The notes under the pieces are model-generated. The model saw only the letters and a program-made list of their open reading frames with translations, was not told the DNA's origin and ran no database searches. Positions 17,930 through 26,049 of a stretch of 64,000 nucleotides of DNA are shown here, in pieces. Position numbers and translations under genes: made by a program. This stretch comes from an uncultured Prevotellaceae bacterium (lineage in GTDB: Bacteria > Bacteroidota > Bacteroidia > Bacteroidales > Bacteroidaceae): positions 145,034 through 209,033 of the forward strand of contig OMZE01000004.1 in NCBI GenBank assembly GCA_900315455.1, read 5' to 3'. The stretch's first letter is position 1, and each line of letters starts with the position of its first letter.

Positions 17930-18140
17930 ATATTTTTGTTTTCCGCTCACTTATTCGCACCTTTGGGCTACGCCCGAAGGTAGGCTGCATCTCGGTAAAG
18001 AAAATAAAAAACCATTTTTATTTTGCTTTCCGCTCACTTATTCGCACCTTTGGGCTTCGCCCGAAGGTAGGCTGCATCTCGGTAAAGAAAATAAAAAACC
18101 ATTTTTATTTTGCTTTCCGCTCGATTTGCACTACCTTTGT
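17930..18140 (+). repeat. Tandem 87-bp promoter-like repeats upstream of thrA
   Basis: The block beginning TTCCGCTC starts at 17941, 18028 and 18115, an 87-bp period. The first two full copies each contain a hairpin (ACCTTTGGGC-TTC-GCCCGAAGGT in the second copy) followed by AGGCTGCATCTCGG, the same core as in the repeats before nuoA. They also hold TTTTG and CACCTTTG, a one-base variant of a -7 box. The third copy diverges after TTCCGCTCG and carries the exact TACCTTTG box. The interval 17840-17930 shows nothing else I can assign. Confidence 0.85.
18109..18139 (+). promoter_or_regulatory. Promoter of the threonine operon
   Basis: TTTG at 18109-18112 and TACCTTTG at 18132-18139, separated by 19 bp, match the Bacteroidetes promoter. 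Transcription would start around 18146, about 60 nt before the thrA ATG. I see no threonine/isoleucine-rich leader peptide or attenuator in that leader. Confidence 0.75.
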
Positions 18141-18206
18141 CCCCCGAATTTGGAAACCAACCCCGTTCGTAAAGGGGACCCAGAATTTTTAACCCTATCA
18201 AAAAAG

Positions 18207-20642
18207 ATGAAAGTATTGAAATTTGGCGGAACGTCCGTTGGTTCCGTGAAGAGCATTCTTAGTTTAAAACGCATTGTAGAGGCAGAGGCCCGCAAGCAAC
18301 CCGTAGTAGTAGTGGTGAGCGCACTCGGAGGCATCACCGACAAACTCATCCAGACCTCACACCTTGCCTTGCAAGGCGATGAGCGTTACAAAGAGGAGTT
18401 CCAGCAGATGGTAGACCGACATCACCAGATGATCGACACCATCATCACCGAACCCAAGAAGCGTGAACAGTTGTTCACCACCATCGATGCACTCTTCGAA
18501 CAGTTGAAGAGCATCTATTTCGGCGTTTATCTCATCCATGACCTCAGCGAGAAAACCCTCGATGCCATCGTAAGTTATGGCGAGAGGCTGAGCAGCAACA
18601 TCGTCGCCTCCCTGATAAAGGGGGCGAAATGGTATGACGCGCGCAACTTCATCAAGACGGTAAGGAAGAACGGCAAACACGTGCTCGACAGCGAACTTAC
18701 CAACAAACTCACACGCGATACCTTCGACGACCTGCCCAAAGTGTCGCTCGTTCCGGGATTCATCAGCCGCGACCGCGACACTGGAGAGGTGACCAACCTC
18801 GGACGTGGCGGCAGCGACTACACCGCGGCCATCATCGCAGCAGCGCTCGATGCCGAAATCCTGGAAATATGGACCGACGTCGACGGGTTCATGACTGCCG
18901 ACCCACGCGTCATCAAGACCGCCTACACCATCAATGCACTGAGTTATATCGAGGCGATGGAACTTTGCAACTTCGGAGCAAAAGTCATCTATCCCCCTAC
19001 CATATACCCGGTCTGCGTGAAGAACATCCCCATTCTGGTGAAGAACACGTTCAACCCCAATGGTGCGGGAACCATCATCAAGGCCGAAATCGACAACGAC
19101 CAGAAACCCATCAAGGGTATATCAAGCATCAGCGGCACCACACTCATCACCGTGACGGGTTTGTCGATGGTGGGTGTCATCGGTGTCAACCGACGCATCT
19201 TCTCCGCTCTCGCAGCCAATGGCATCTCCGTGTTCATGGTGTCACAGGCCTCATCAGAGAACTCCACCTCTATCGGTGTGCGTGACGAAGACGCCCCGTC
19301 GGCAGTCAACGTGCTCAATGCTGAGTTCGCCAAGGAGATAGAAACGGGAGCAATGTTCCCCATGCACGCCGAGAGCGGACTCGCCACAATCGCCATCGTG
19401 GGCGAAAACATGAAGCACACTCCGGGTATCGCTGGAAAACTCTTCGGTACCCTGGGACGAAGCGGTATCAGCGTCATCGCCTGCGCACAGGGTGCTTCAG
19501 AGACCAACATCTCATTTGTCGTGGAGGGACGTTTCCTGCGCAAGTCGCTCAACGTGCTCCACGACTCTTTCTTCCTTTCGGAATACAAGGTGCTCAACCT
19601 CTTCATTTGCGGTGTGGGAACCGTGGGCAGCAAACTCATCGAGCAGATTCGCTCGCAATATGAGTTGCTGAAGGAAACAAGCCGACTGAAACTGAATGTC
19701 GTGGGCATCGCCAGTTCGAAAAAGGCCATCTTTACCCGCGACGGCATCGACCTCGACAACTACCGACAACTGCTCGAAGAGGCTGCTCCCAGCGACAAAC
19801 GACGACTGCACGACGAGGTCATCGGCATGAATATCTTCAACAGCGTCTTCGTCGACTGCACTGCCAGCGTAGAGGTGGCAAGCCTCTACCAGTCGTTCCT
19901 TGAGCACAATATCAGTGTTATCGCCGCCAACAAGATTGCGGCCTCTTCCGACTACGATACTTACCGCAAACTGAAACTCACCGCCCTGCAACGCGGTGTG
20001 AAGTTCCGTTATGAGACCAATGTGGGGGCAGGACTGCCCATCATCGGCACCATCAACGACCTCTGCAACTCGGGCGACAAAATCCTAAAAATCGAGGCTG
20101 TGCTCAGCGGCACACTCAACTTCATCTTCAACGAGATATCGGCTACCGTGCCGTTCTCTGAAACGGTGCGACGGGCCAAGGAGTCGGGATACAGCGAACC
20201 TGACCCACGCATCGACCTCAGCGGCAAAGACGTGGTGCGCAAACTCGTCATCCTCACCCGTGAGGCAGGATACAAGGTGGAGCAAGACGACGTGGAGAAA
20301 AACCTCTTCGTGCCCGATGAATATTTCGAAGGCTCTATCGACGAGTTCTGGAAACGCATTCCACAACTCGACGACTCGTTTGAGGAGCGACGCAAAAAAC
20401 TCGAGGCAGACGGCAAACGATGGCGCTTCGTCGCCACTATGGACCATGGCAAGACCAGCGTGGCCCTTCAGGAGGTGCCACAGGGACATCCGTTCTACAA
20501 CCTCCAAGGGAGCAACAACATCGTGATGCTCACCACAGAGCGTTACCGCGAGTTCCCCATGCTCATTCAAGGTTATGGGGCAGGAGCCAGTGTCACCGCA
20601 GCAGGCGTGTTTGCCAACATCATGAGTATCGCCAACATTTAA
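18207..20642 (+). CDS. thrA: Bifunctional aspartokinase / homoserine dehydrogenase I
   Basis: 811 residues from the ATG at 18207. The N-terminal aspartokinase starts KVLKFGGTSVGS (residues 2-13), with GRGGSDYTAAIIAAAL and ACT-type regulatory repeats (ITVTGLSMVGVIGVNRRIFS; FGTLGRSGISVIACAQGASE) up to about residue 460. The C-terminal half is homoserine dehydrogenase: FICGVGTVGSKLIEQI (NAD(P)-binding), ANKIAASSDYDTYRKL, and GLPIIGTINDLCNSGDKI. The product catalyses the first and third steps from aspartate to threonine/methionine. The open frame continues upstream through the repeats, but that part is low-complexity and noncoding. It heads thrA-apgM-like-thrC. Confidence 0.96.
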   Translation: MKVLKFGGTSVGSVKSILSLKRIVEAEARKQPVVVVVSALGGITDKLIQTSHLALQGDERYKEEFQQMVDRHHQMIDTIITEPKKREQLFTTIDALFEQLKSIYFGVYLIHDLSEKTLDAIVSYGERLSSNIVASLIKGAKWYDARNFIKTVRKNGKHVLDSELTNKLTRDTFDDLPKVSLVPGFISRDRDTGEVTNLGRGGSDYTAAIIAAALDAEILEIWTDVDGFMTADPRVIKTAYTINALSYIEAMELCNFGAKVIYPPTIYPVCVKNIPILVKNTFNPNGAGTIIKAEIDNDQKPIKGISSISGTTLITVTGLSMVGVIGVNRRIFSALAANGISVFMVSQASSENSTSIGVRDEDAPSAVNVLNAEFAKEIETGAMFPMHAESGLATIAIVGENMKHTPGIAGKLFGTLGRSGISVIACAQGASETNISFVVEGRFLRKSLNVLHDSFFLSEYKVLNLFICGVGTVGSKLIEQIRSQYELLKETSRLKLNVVGIASSKKAIFTRDGIDLDNYRQLLEEAAPSDKRRLHDEVIGMNIFNSVFVDCTASVEVASLYQSFLEHNISVIAANKIAASSDYDTYRKLKLTALQRGVKFRYETNVGAGLPIIGTINDLCNSGDKILKIEAVLSGTLNFIFNEISATVPFSETVRRAKESGYSEPDPRIDLSGKDVVRKLVILTREAGYKVEQDDVEKNLFVPDEYFEGSIDEFWKRIPQLDDSFEERRKKLEADGKRWRFVATMDHGKTSVALQEVPQGHPFYNLQGSNNIVMLTTERYREFPMLIQGYGAGASVTAAGVFANIMSIANI

Positions 20643-20652
20643 TTTCCTCGTC

Positions 20653-21897
20653 ATGAAGCATATCATCATCCTCGGCGACGGCATGGCCGACCACTGCATC
20701 GAGCGTCTTGGCGGGAAAACTCCACTGCAATACGCCGACACACCATACATGGACCTGCTGGCACGGGAGGGGCGCAACGGGCGCCTTGTCACCGTACCGG
20801 AAGGCTTCCCTCCTGGAAGCGAGGTGGCCAACACTGCCATCATGGGCTACGACCTGAACAAGGTGTATGAGGGGCGCGGACCGCTCGAAGCGGCATCCAT
20901 CGGCTATGAGATGCGCCCGGACGACATGGCCATACGATGCAACATCATCTGCCTGGCCAACGGATGCATCAAGAACCACCATGGCGGACATCTTTCTACC
21001 GACGACGCCCGTGAACTGGTGGACTTTCTTGACCAGCATCTCGGCAACGACCGCGTGAAATTCATCGCCGGCATACAATACCGACACCTGCTCGTCATCA
21101 GAGGAGGCAACAAGCACATCACCTGCTCACCTCCTCACGACCATCCCGACCAACCCTGGCAGCCTCTGCTCGTCAGGCCGGAAGAGGGGTATGCCGACAT
21201 TCCCGAGGAGGGGAGGATGACAGCCAGCGAGACGGCAGACCTCATCAACCGGCTCATCATCGACTCGCAACAACTGCTCGCCAACCACCCCTTCAACCTG
21301 GCACGGCGTGCCGCAGGCCACGACGAGGCCAACTCCATCTGGCCTTGGAGCCCAGGGTATCGTCCGTCGATGCGTACCATCGCCGAGATGTACCCACAGG
21401 TGAAGAGCGGAAGTGTCATCTCTGCCGTCGACCTCATCAAGGGCATCGGACACTATGCCGGACTGCATATCATTGAGGTGGAGGGGGCTACCGGACTCGC
21501 CGACACCAACTACGAAGGGAAGGCGGCAGCAGCCATCGAGGCGCTGCGCAATGAGGACTTCGTGTTCCTCCATGTTGAGGCGAGCGACGAGGCAGGACAT
21601 GACGGCAACCTCGACCTGAAAGTCCGCACCATCGAATACCTCGACCACCGCATCGTGGAACCTATCTACAACGCGGTGAAAGACTGGGACGAGACGGTGT
21701 GCATCGCCGTTCTCCCCGACCACCCCACTCCCGTGGAGATACGCACACACATCAACGAGCCTGTGCCGTTCCTCATCTGGCACCGCGGCATACAGCCCGA
21801 CAGCGTGACACGCTACGACGAACAAAGTGCCGTGAGCGGACACTATGGCATGCTCCGCCTTGAGGAATTCATGCAGACATTTATGAATGAAAATTGA
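20653..21897 (+). CDS. Phosphoglycerate-mutase-like protein, probable alternative homoserine kinase
   Basis: 414 residues of the archaeal-type, cofactor-independent phosphoglycerate mutase family (alkaline phosphatase superfamily). Visible metal-site elements: IIILGDGMAD (residues 4-13), PGSEVANTAIMGYDL (with the nucleophile Ser/Thr region), HVEASDEAGHDGN and VLPDHPTP. It sits between thrA and thrC, 10 bp after thrA and overlapping the upstream ORF of thrC, exactly where thrB belongs. This family has been proposed as a non-orthologous homoserine kinase in Bacteroidetes and deltaproteobacteria. Phosphoryl transfer to homoserine is inferred from context, not visible in the sequence. Confidence 0.85.
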   Translation: MKHIIILGDGMADHCIERLGGKTPLQYADTPYMDLLAREGRNGRLVTVPEGFPPGSEVANTAIMGYDLNKVYEGRGPLEAASIGYEMRPDDMAIRCNIICLANGCIKNHHGGHLSTDDARELVDFLDQHLGNDRVKFIAGIQYRHLLVIRGGNKHITCSPPHDHPDQPWQPLLVRPEEGYADIPEEGRMTASETADLINRLIIDSQQLLANHPFNLARRAAGHDEANSIWPWSPGYRPSMRTIAEMYPQVKSGSVISAVDLIKGIGHYAGLHIIEVEGATGLADTNYEGKAAAAIEALRNEDFVFLHVEASDEAGHDGNLDLKVRTIEYLDHRIVEPIYNAVKDWDETVCIAVLPDHPTPVEIRTHINEPVPFLIWHRGIQPDSVTRYDEQSAVSGHYGMLRLEEFMQTFMNEN

Positions 21898-21919
21898 AAA
21901 CGGGAAAAAACACTACCAA

Positions 21920-23221
21920 ATGAGATATTACAGCACCAACAAAAAAGCACCGATGGCCACGCTCCACGAAGCCGTGGTGAAAGGCCTCGCCAGCGACCGC
22001 GGACTTTACATGCCCGAGCGCATCAAACCCCTGCCATCGTCCTTCTTCGACAATATCGACAACCTGTCGTTCCAAGACATCGCATGCACCGTGGCTGATG
22101 CCTTCTTCGGTGAGGACATACCAGCCGACGACCTGCGCCGCATCGTCTGCGACACACTCGCCTTCGACTGTCCCGTGGTAAAGGTAGATGACAACATCTA
22201 CGCCCTCGAACTCTTCCACGGCCCCACCCTGGCGTTCAAGGACGTGGGAGCCCGTTTCATGGCACGACTACTGCAATACTTCATCCGACAGGAAGGACAG
22301 GAGCGCGTCAACGTGCTCGTAGCCACCAGCGGCGACACGGGTTCGGCAGTGGCCAACGGATTCCTCGGCGTGGAGGGCATACATGTCTATGTGCTCTATC
22401 CCAAGGGCAAGGTGAGCAGGATACAGGAAAGCCAGTTCACCACTCTCGGCCAAAACATCACCGCCATCGAGGTCGACGGGGTGTTCGACGACTGCCAGGC
22501 GCTGGTAAAGCAAGCCTTCCTCGACCCTGACCTCAATGCGCACATGAGACTCACCAGTGCCAACTCCATCAATGTGGCACGCTTCCTCCCACAGGCATTC
22601 TACTACTTCAATGCCTATGCACGGATGAAGGCGCTCGGAAAGGCCGAAAATATGGTGATGTGCGTGCCAAGCGGCAATTTCGGCAACATCACCGCAGGAC
22701 TCTTCGGACATGTCATGGGACTGCCTATCAGCCGCTTCATCGCAGCCAACAACGCCAACGACATCTTCTACCAATATCTCCAGACAGGGGTTTACACACC
22801 ACAGCCTACCAAACAGACTCTAGCCAATGCGATGGATGTGGGCGACCCGAGCAACTTCGCCAGGGTCTACGACCTCTACGGAGGCAGCCATGATGCCATC
22901 ACTGCCTATATCAGCGGCGCCACCTATTCCGACGACGACATCCGACAGACCATGCGCGATTGCTACAGCAACACCGGATACGTGCTCGACCCACATGGTG
23001 CATGCGGATACCGCGCACTGCGCGAGCAGTTGAAAGAGGGCGAGACGGGCGTGTTCTGCGAAACAGCACACCCTGCCAAATTCAAGGAGAAGGTCGACGA
23101 TATCCTCGGCACAGACATCCTCATCCCACAGCGGTTGGCAGAATTCATGAAAGGAGAAAAGTGCAGCATCGCCCTGAGTCGACGGTTTGACGATTTCAAG
23201 GCCTTCCTACTTAAAGAATAA
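21920..23221 (+). CDS. thrC: Threonine synthase
   Basis: 433 residues from the ATG at 21920 (MRYYSTNKKAP). An in-frame ATG at 21887 inside the previous gene would add 11 residues but is less typical. PLP-enzyme motifs: HGPTLAFKDVGARF (the Lys of FKD binds PLP), ATSGDTGSAVANGF (phosphate loop), CVPSGNFGNITAGLFG. It converts O-phosphohomoserine to threonine. A strong terminator follows. The neighbourhood completes the pathway from aspartate semialdehyde to threonine. Confidence 0.95.
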   Translation: MRYYSTNKKAPMATLHEAVVKGLASDRGLYMPERIKPLPSSFFDNIDNLSFQDIACTVADAFFGEDIPADDLRRIVCDTLAFDCPVVKVDDNIYALELFHGPTLAFKDVGARFMARLLQYFIRQEGQERVNVLVATSGDTGSAVANGFLGVEGIHVYVLYPKGKVSRIQESQFTTLGQNITAIEVDGVFDDCQALVKQAFLDPDLNAHMRLTSANSINVARFLPQAFYYFNAYARMKALGKAENMVMCVPSGNFGNITAGLFGHVMGLPISRFIAANNANDIFYQYLQTGVYTPQPTKQTLANAMDVGDPSNFARVYDLYGGSHDAITAYISGATYSDDDIRQTMRDCYSNTGYVLDPHGACGYRALREQLKEGETGVFCETAHPAKFKEKVDDILGTDILIPQRLAEFMKGEKCSIALSRRFDDFKAFLLKE

Positions 23222-23225
23222 CACC

Positions 23226-23269
23226 AAAACGGACGGTTTCGATACGATTCGAAACCGTCCGTTTTTTTT
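23226..23269 (+). terminator. Strong intrinsic terminator of the threonine operon
   Basis: AAAACGGACGGTTTCG (23226-23241) pairs perfectly with CGAAACCGTCCGTTTT (23250-23265) around an 8-nt loop and runs into eight T residues. It lies 5 bp after the thrC stop. Because the 5' arm starts with A residues it could also work weakly on the other strand. Confidence 0.92.
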
Positions 23270-23326
23270 CTTCTACAACACTTCATTTTTCACGGGAAAA
23301 AAGGTGCCGAATCCATAAATTATTAG

Positions 23327-23390
23327 TATATTTGCAAACAACTCCGACCTGTCGGGCCTATGAGGCCATGACCGAGACCTGCGGACTACT
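23327..23390 (+). promoter_or_regulatory. Promoter and compact structured leader of the lplA-gcv operon
   Basis: TATATTTG at 23327-23334 matches the -7 consensus; no clear -33 is seen. The roughly 50-nt leader to the lplA ATG (23391) is GC-rich and can form CCGA-CCTG-TCGG, GGCCT-ATG-AGGCC and CCG-AGACCTG-CGG hairpins in series. It does not match the glycine riboswitch core and is too short for one. Purpose unknown; it could set mRNA stability or translation. Confidence 0.5.
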
Positions 23391-24368
23391 ATGACATACA
23401 TCACACTACCCGAGGAACAACAACATCGTTTGTCCTTTTATCTCGCCATGGAGGAATATGTGGCGAGGGAAATGGACGTAAACGATGGCTTCTTCATGTG
23501 GCAGGTAAACCCAACGGTCATCTTCGGCCGCAACCAACTCATCGAGAACGAGGTAAACATCGACTATTGCCGACAGCACCATATCGAGACCTACCGCAGG
23601 AAGAGCGGCGGCGGGTGCGTATATGCCGATATGGGAAACGTGATGTTCTCGTATGTGACAAAAGACGAGAATGTCACGCTTACCTTCAACCGCTACATCA
23701 ACCTGCTGGTGCTGCTGCTCTACCGTATGGGAATAGAAGCGAAAGCCACAGGGCGCAACGACGTGCTCATCGACGGCAGAAAGGTGTCGGGAAACGCGTT
23801 CTACCATATCCCGGGCAAAAGCATCGTTCACGGCACCATGCTCTACGACACCAACATGTCGCACATGGTGGGCAGCATCACACCCAGCGATGCCAAACTG
23901 GTGAGCAAAGGGGTGAAGAGCGTCAGGCAGCACATCGCCCTGCTCAAGGACTACACCACGATGTCGCTCAAAGAGTTCATGGCATTCGCCCGGCAAAATC
24001 TCTGCGACAGCGAAATACGCCTCTCCCACGAAGCGGTGGCACGCATCAGCGAGATGGAACAGGAATACCTCTCCGAGGCGTTCATCTATGGCCACAACCC
24101 CAGTTACACCCTCACCCGACACGGGCGCATAGAGGGGGTGGGCGACTTCGAGGTGCGCATGCAACTGAAAAACGGGGTCATCAAGGCCATCGACATCATG
24201 GGCGATTTCTTCCTCATAGGCGACATCGAACAGGGCATCCTCTCCCACCTGCGTGGGTGCAGACTTCAAAGGGAAGCACTGGAAGAGGCCTTGCCACTAC
24301 AGACCGGCGACATCATCCTCCACCTGAGGAAACCCGACTTGATCAATGTATTACTTAACAACGAATAG
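23391..24368 (+). CDS. lplA: Lipoate-protein ligase A
   Basis: 325 residues. The ligase fold is marked by the lipoyl-AMP site RRKSGGGCVYADMGNVMFSY (residues 69-88), GRNDVLIDGRKVSGNAFYH (a catalytic Lys in GRKVSGNA) and HGTMLYDTNMSHM, plus the C-terminal accessory domain (from about 245, FEVRMQLKNGVIKAIDIMGDF). It activates lipoate with ATP and attaches it to a lysine of lipoyl domains. It is 6 bp upstream of gcvT, and GcvH (Lys64) in the same operon is its likely acceptor. The start gives a normal family N-terminus. Confidence 0.92.
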   Translation: MTYITLPEEQQHRLSFYLAMEEYVAREMDVNDGFFMWQVNPTVIFGRNQLIENEVNIDYCRQHHIETYRRKSGGGCVYADMGNVMFSYVTKDENVTLTFNRYINLLVLLLYRMGIEAKATGRNDVLIDGRKVSGNAFYHIPGKSIVHGTMLYDTNMSHMVGSITPSDAKLVSKGVKSVRQHIALLKDYTTMSLKEFMAFARQNLCDSEIRLSHEAVARISEMEQEYLSEAFIYGHNPSYTLTRHGRIEGVGDFEVRMQLKNGVIKAIDIMGDFFLIGDIEQGILSHLRGCRLQREALEEALPLQTGDIILHLRKPDLINVLLNNE

Positions 24369-24373
24369 ATATT

Positions 24374-25468
24374 ATGGAAAACAAGAGAACTTGTCTCTAC
24401 GACAAACATGTAGCGCTGGGCGCTCTCATCTCTCCGTTCGGAGGCTTCGACATGCCCATCCAGTATAGTTCCATCATCGATGAGCACAATGCCGTGCGTC
24501 AAGCATGCGGCGTGTTCGACGTCTCACACATGGGTGAGGTGCGCGTCAAAGGCACCGATGCTGAGCGATTCGTCAATCACATCTTCACCAACGACATCAC
24601 CGATGCGCCAATAGGGAAAATATTCTATGGCATGATGTGCTATCCCAACGGTGGCACCGTCGACGACCTGCTGGTCTACAAGATGGGCGAAAAAGACTTC
24701 TTCCTCGTCATCAATGCTGCCAACATCGACAAGGATGTGGAGTGGATGCAGCAACATCTCGAGGGTTACGAAGTGGACTTCGAACACCAGTCTGACTATT
24801 ACGGACAGGTTGCCGTGCAGGGACCTGAGGCAGAAACAGTGGTTGAGGAAGTGCTGGGACTGGCATGCAAAGAACTTACCTTCTACACCGTGAAGACCAT
24901 CGACACCGCAGGTGAGACGGTCATCGTGAGCCGCACAGGATACACCGGTGAAGACGGGTTCGAGATTTACGGCTCGCACGACTTCATTCGCCAGTGCTGG
25001 GACAAACTCATTGAAAGCGGACGCTGCAAACCCTGTGGACTGGGGTGCCGCGATACGCTACGCTTCGAGGTGGGGCTGCCGCTCTATGGCGACGAACTCT
25101 CTGCCGACATCTCTCCCGTGATGGCCGGACTGAGCATGTTCTGCAAGTTCGATAAACCTGAGTTCATCGGCCGCGATGCACTCCTCAAACAAAAGACCGA
25201 GGGGGTGGAACGCCGCGTCATCGGTATAGAACTCGAAGGCCGCGCCGTTCCACGACACGGCTATCCTGTATTGGCGGAAGGCCGACAGGTGGGTGAGGTA
25301 ACCACTGGCTACAACTCCATCTCCACTGGCAAGAGTGTGTGCATGGCGCTCGTCGAGACGGCTCATGCCAAACTGGGCACACCCCTCGAAATACAAATCC
25401 GCAAGAAAACCTTCCCCGGCATCGTGGTGAAGAAGCGTTTCTACGACAAGCATTACAAAAAGGACTGA
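24374..25468 (+). CDS. gcvT: Glycine cleavage system T protein (aminomethyltransferase)
   Basis: 364 residues. The motifs FDVSHMGEVRVKGTDAERFV, RTGYTGEDGFEIY and RDTLRFEVGLPLYGDEL are the folate- and aminomethyl-binding elements of GcvT. It transfers the methylene from aminomethyl-lipoyl GcvH to tetrahydrofolate, releasing ammonia. It is second in the operon and is separated from gcvH by an unusual 176-bp spacer. Length is normal for bacterial T proteins. Confidence 0.95.
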   Translation: MENKRTCLYDKHVALGALISPFGGFDMPIQYSSIIDEHNAVRQACGVFDVSHMGEVRVKGTDAERFVNHIFTNDITDAPIGKIFYGMMCYPNGGTVDDLLVYKMGEKDFFLVINAANIDKDVEWMQQHLEGYEVDFEHQSDYYGQVAVQGPEAETVVEEVLGLACKELTFYTVKTIDTAGETVIVSRTGYTGEDGFEIYGSHDFIRQCWDKLIESGRCKPCGLGCRDTLRFEVGLPLYGDELSADISPVMAGLSMFCKFDKPEFIGRDALLKQKTEGVERRVIGIELEGRAVPRHGYPVLAEGRQVGEVTTGYNSISTGKSVCMALVETAHAKLGTPLEIQIRKKTFPGIVVKKRFYDKHYKKD

Positions 25469-25644
25469 ACGACTTGAGGCAGAAGCCCTCATCACCAAGG
25501 CCTCTCCCTAGGCAGAGGATTCTCCGTAGGCGGCGGATTCTCACCAGGCGGCTTCTCCGTAGGCGGCGGCTTTGCCGTCGCCAGAAACAAGCCCCATCAT
25601 CAGAAAACAGCAACAACAACCAATAAAAAAAAAATAAAAGAATT
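25469..25644 (+). repeat. GC-rich repetitive spacer between gcvT and gcvH
   Basis: The 176-bp spacer holds imperfect direct repeats of TTCTCCGTAGGCGGCGG and related blocks (GGATTCTCACCAGGCGGC), at roughly 25533-25582, then an A/C-rich stretch with ACAACAACA and an A run directly before gcvH. No gene is supported here. The other gaps in this operon are 25 bp or less, so this spacer stands out. It might tune the high expression GcvH needs relative to the enzymes. Confidence 0.55.
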
Positions 25645-26025
25645 ATGGCAAAAGTTATCGAAGGACTCTACTATTCAGAGTCACATGAGTATGTGCGTGT
25701 GGAAGGTGAATTCGGCTATATCGGCATCACCGATTATGCACAGCATGAGTTGGGAAACGTAGTATATGTCGACATGCCCGAAGTGGACGATGAAGTGGAG
25801 GCAGGCGAGGAATTCGGCGCCGTGGAGAGCGTGAAAGCCGCCAGCGACCTCATCTCGCCCGTCAGCGGCACCGTGGTGGAAGTAAACGATGCATTGGCCG
25901 ACAACCCGGAACTCATCAATGCCGACGCCTTCGCCAACTGGATTATCAAGGTGGAACTCACCGACAAGACCGAACTCGACAACCTGATGGATGCCGAGGC
26001 CTACAAAGCCGTCTGCGAAGCATAA
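25645..26025 (+). CDS. gcvH: Glycine cleavage system H protein (lipoyl carrier)
   Basis: 126 residues, the usual size. The lipoyl-lysine hairpin is GAVESVKAASDLISP, with Lys64 as the attachment site, and the N-terminal GITDYAQHELGNVVYVDMP strand is typical. The protein carries the aminomethyl group between GcvP, GcvT and the dihydrolipoyl dehydrogenase. The upstream A-rich stretch provides no strong Shine-Dalgarno, as common in this phylum. Confidence 0.96.
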   Translation: MAKVIEGLYYSESHEYVRVEGEFGYIGITDYAQHELGNVVYVDMPEVDDEVEAGEEFGAVESVKAASDLISPVSGTVVEVNDALADNPELINADAFANWIIKVELTDKTELDNLMDAEAYKAVCEA

Positions 26026-26049
26026 TCATCCCACCAAACCTCACCAACG

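Noticed and set aside
17889-18206. N-terminal extension of thrA.
   Set aside because: It reads through tandem noncoding repeats and the promoter; aspartokinases start at KVLKFGGTS.
23341-23390. Glycine riboswitch before the gcv operon.
   Set aside because: Leader too short and lacks the aptamer core.
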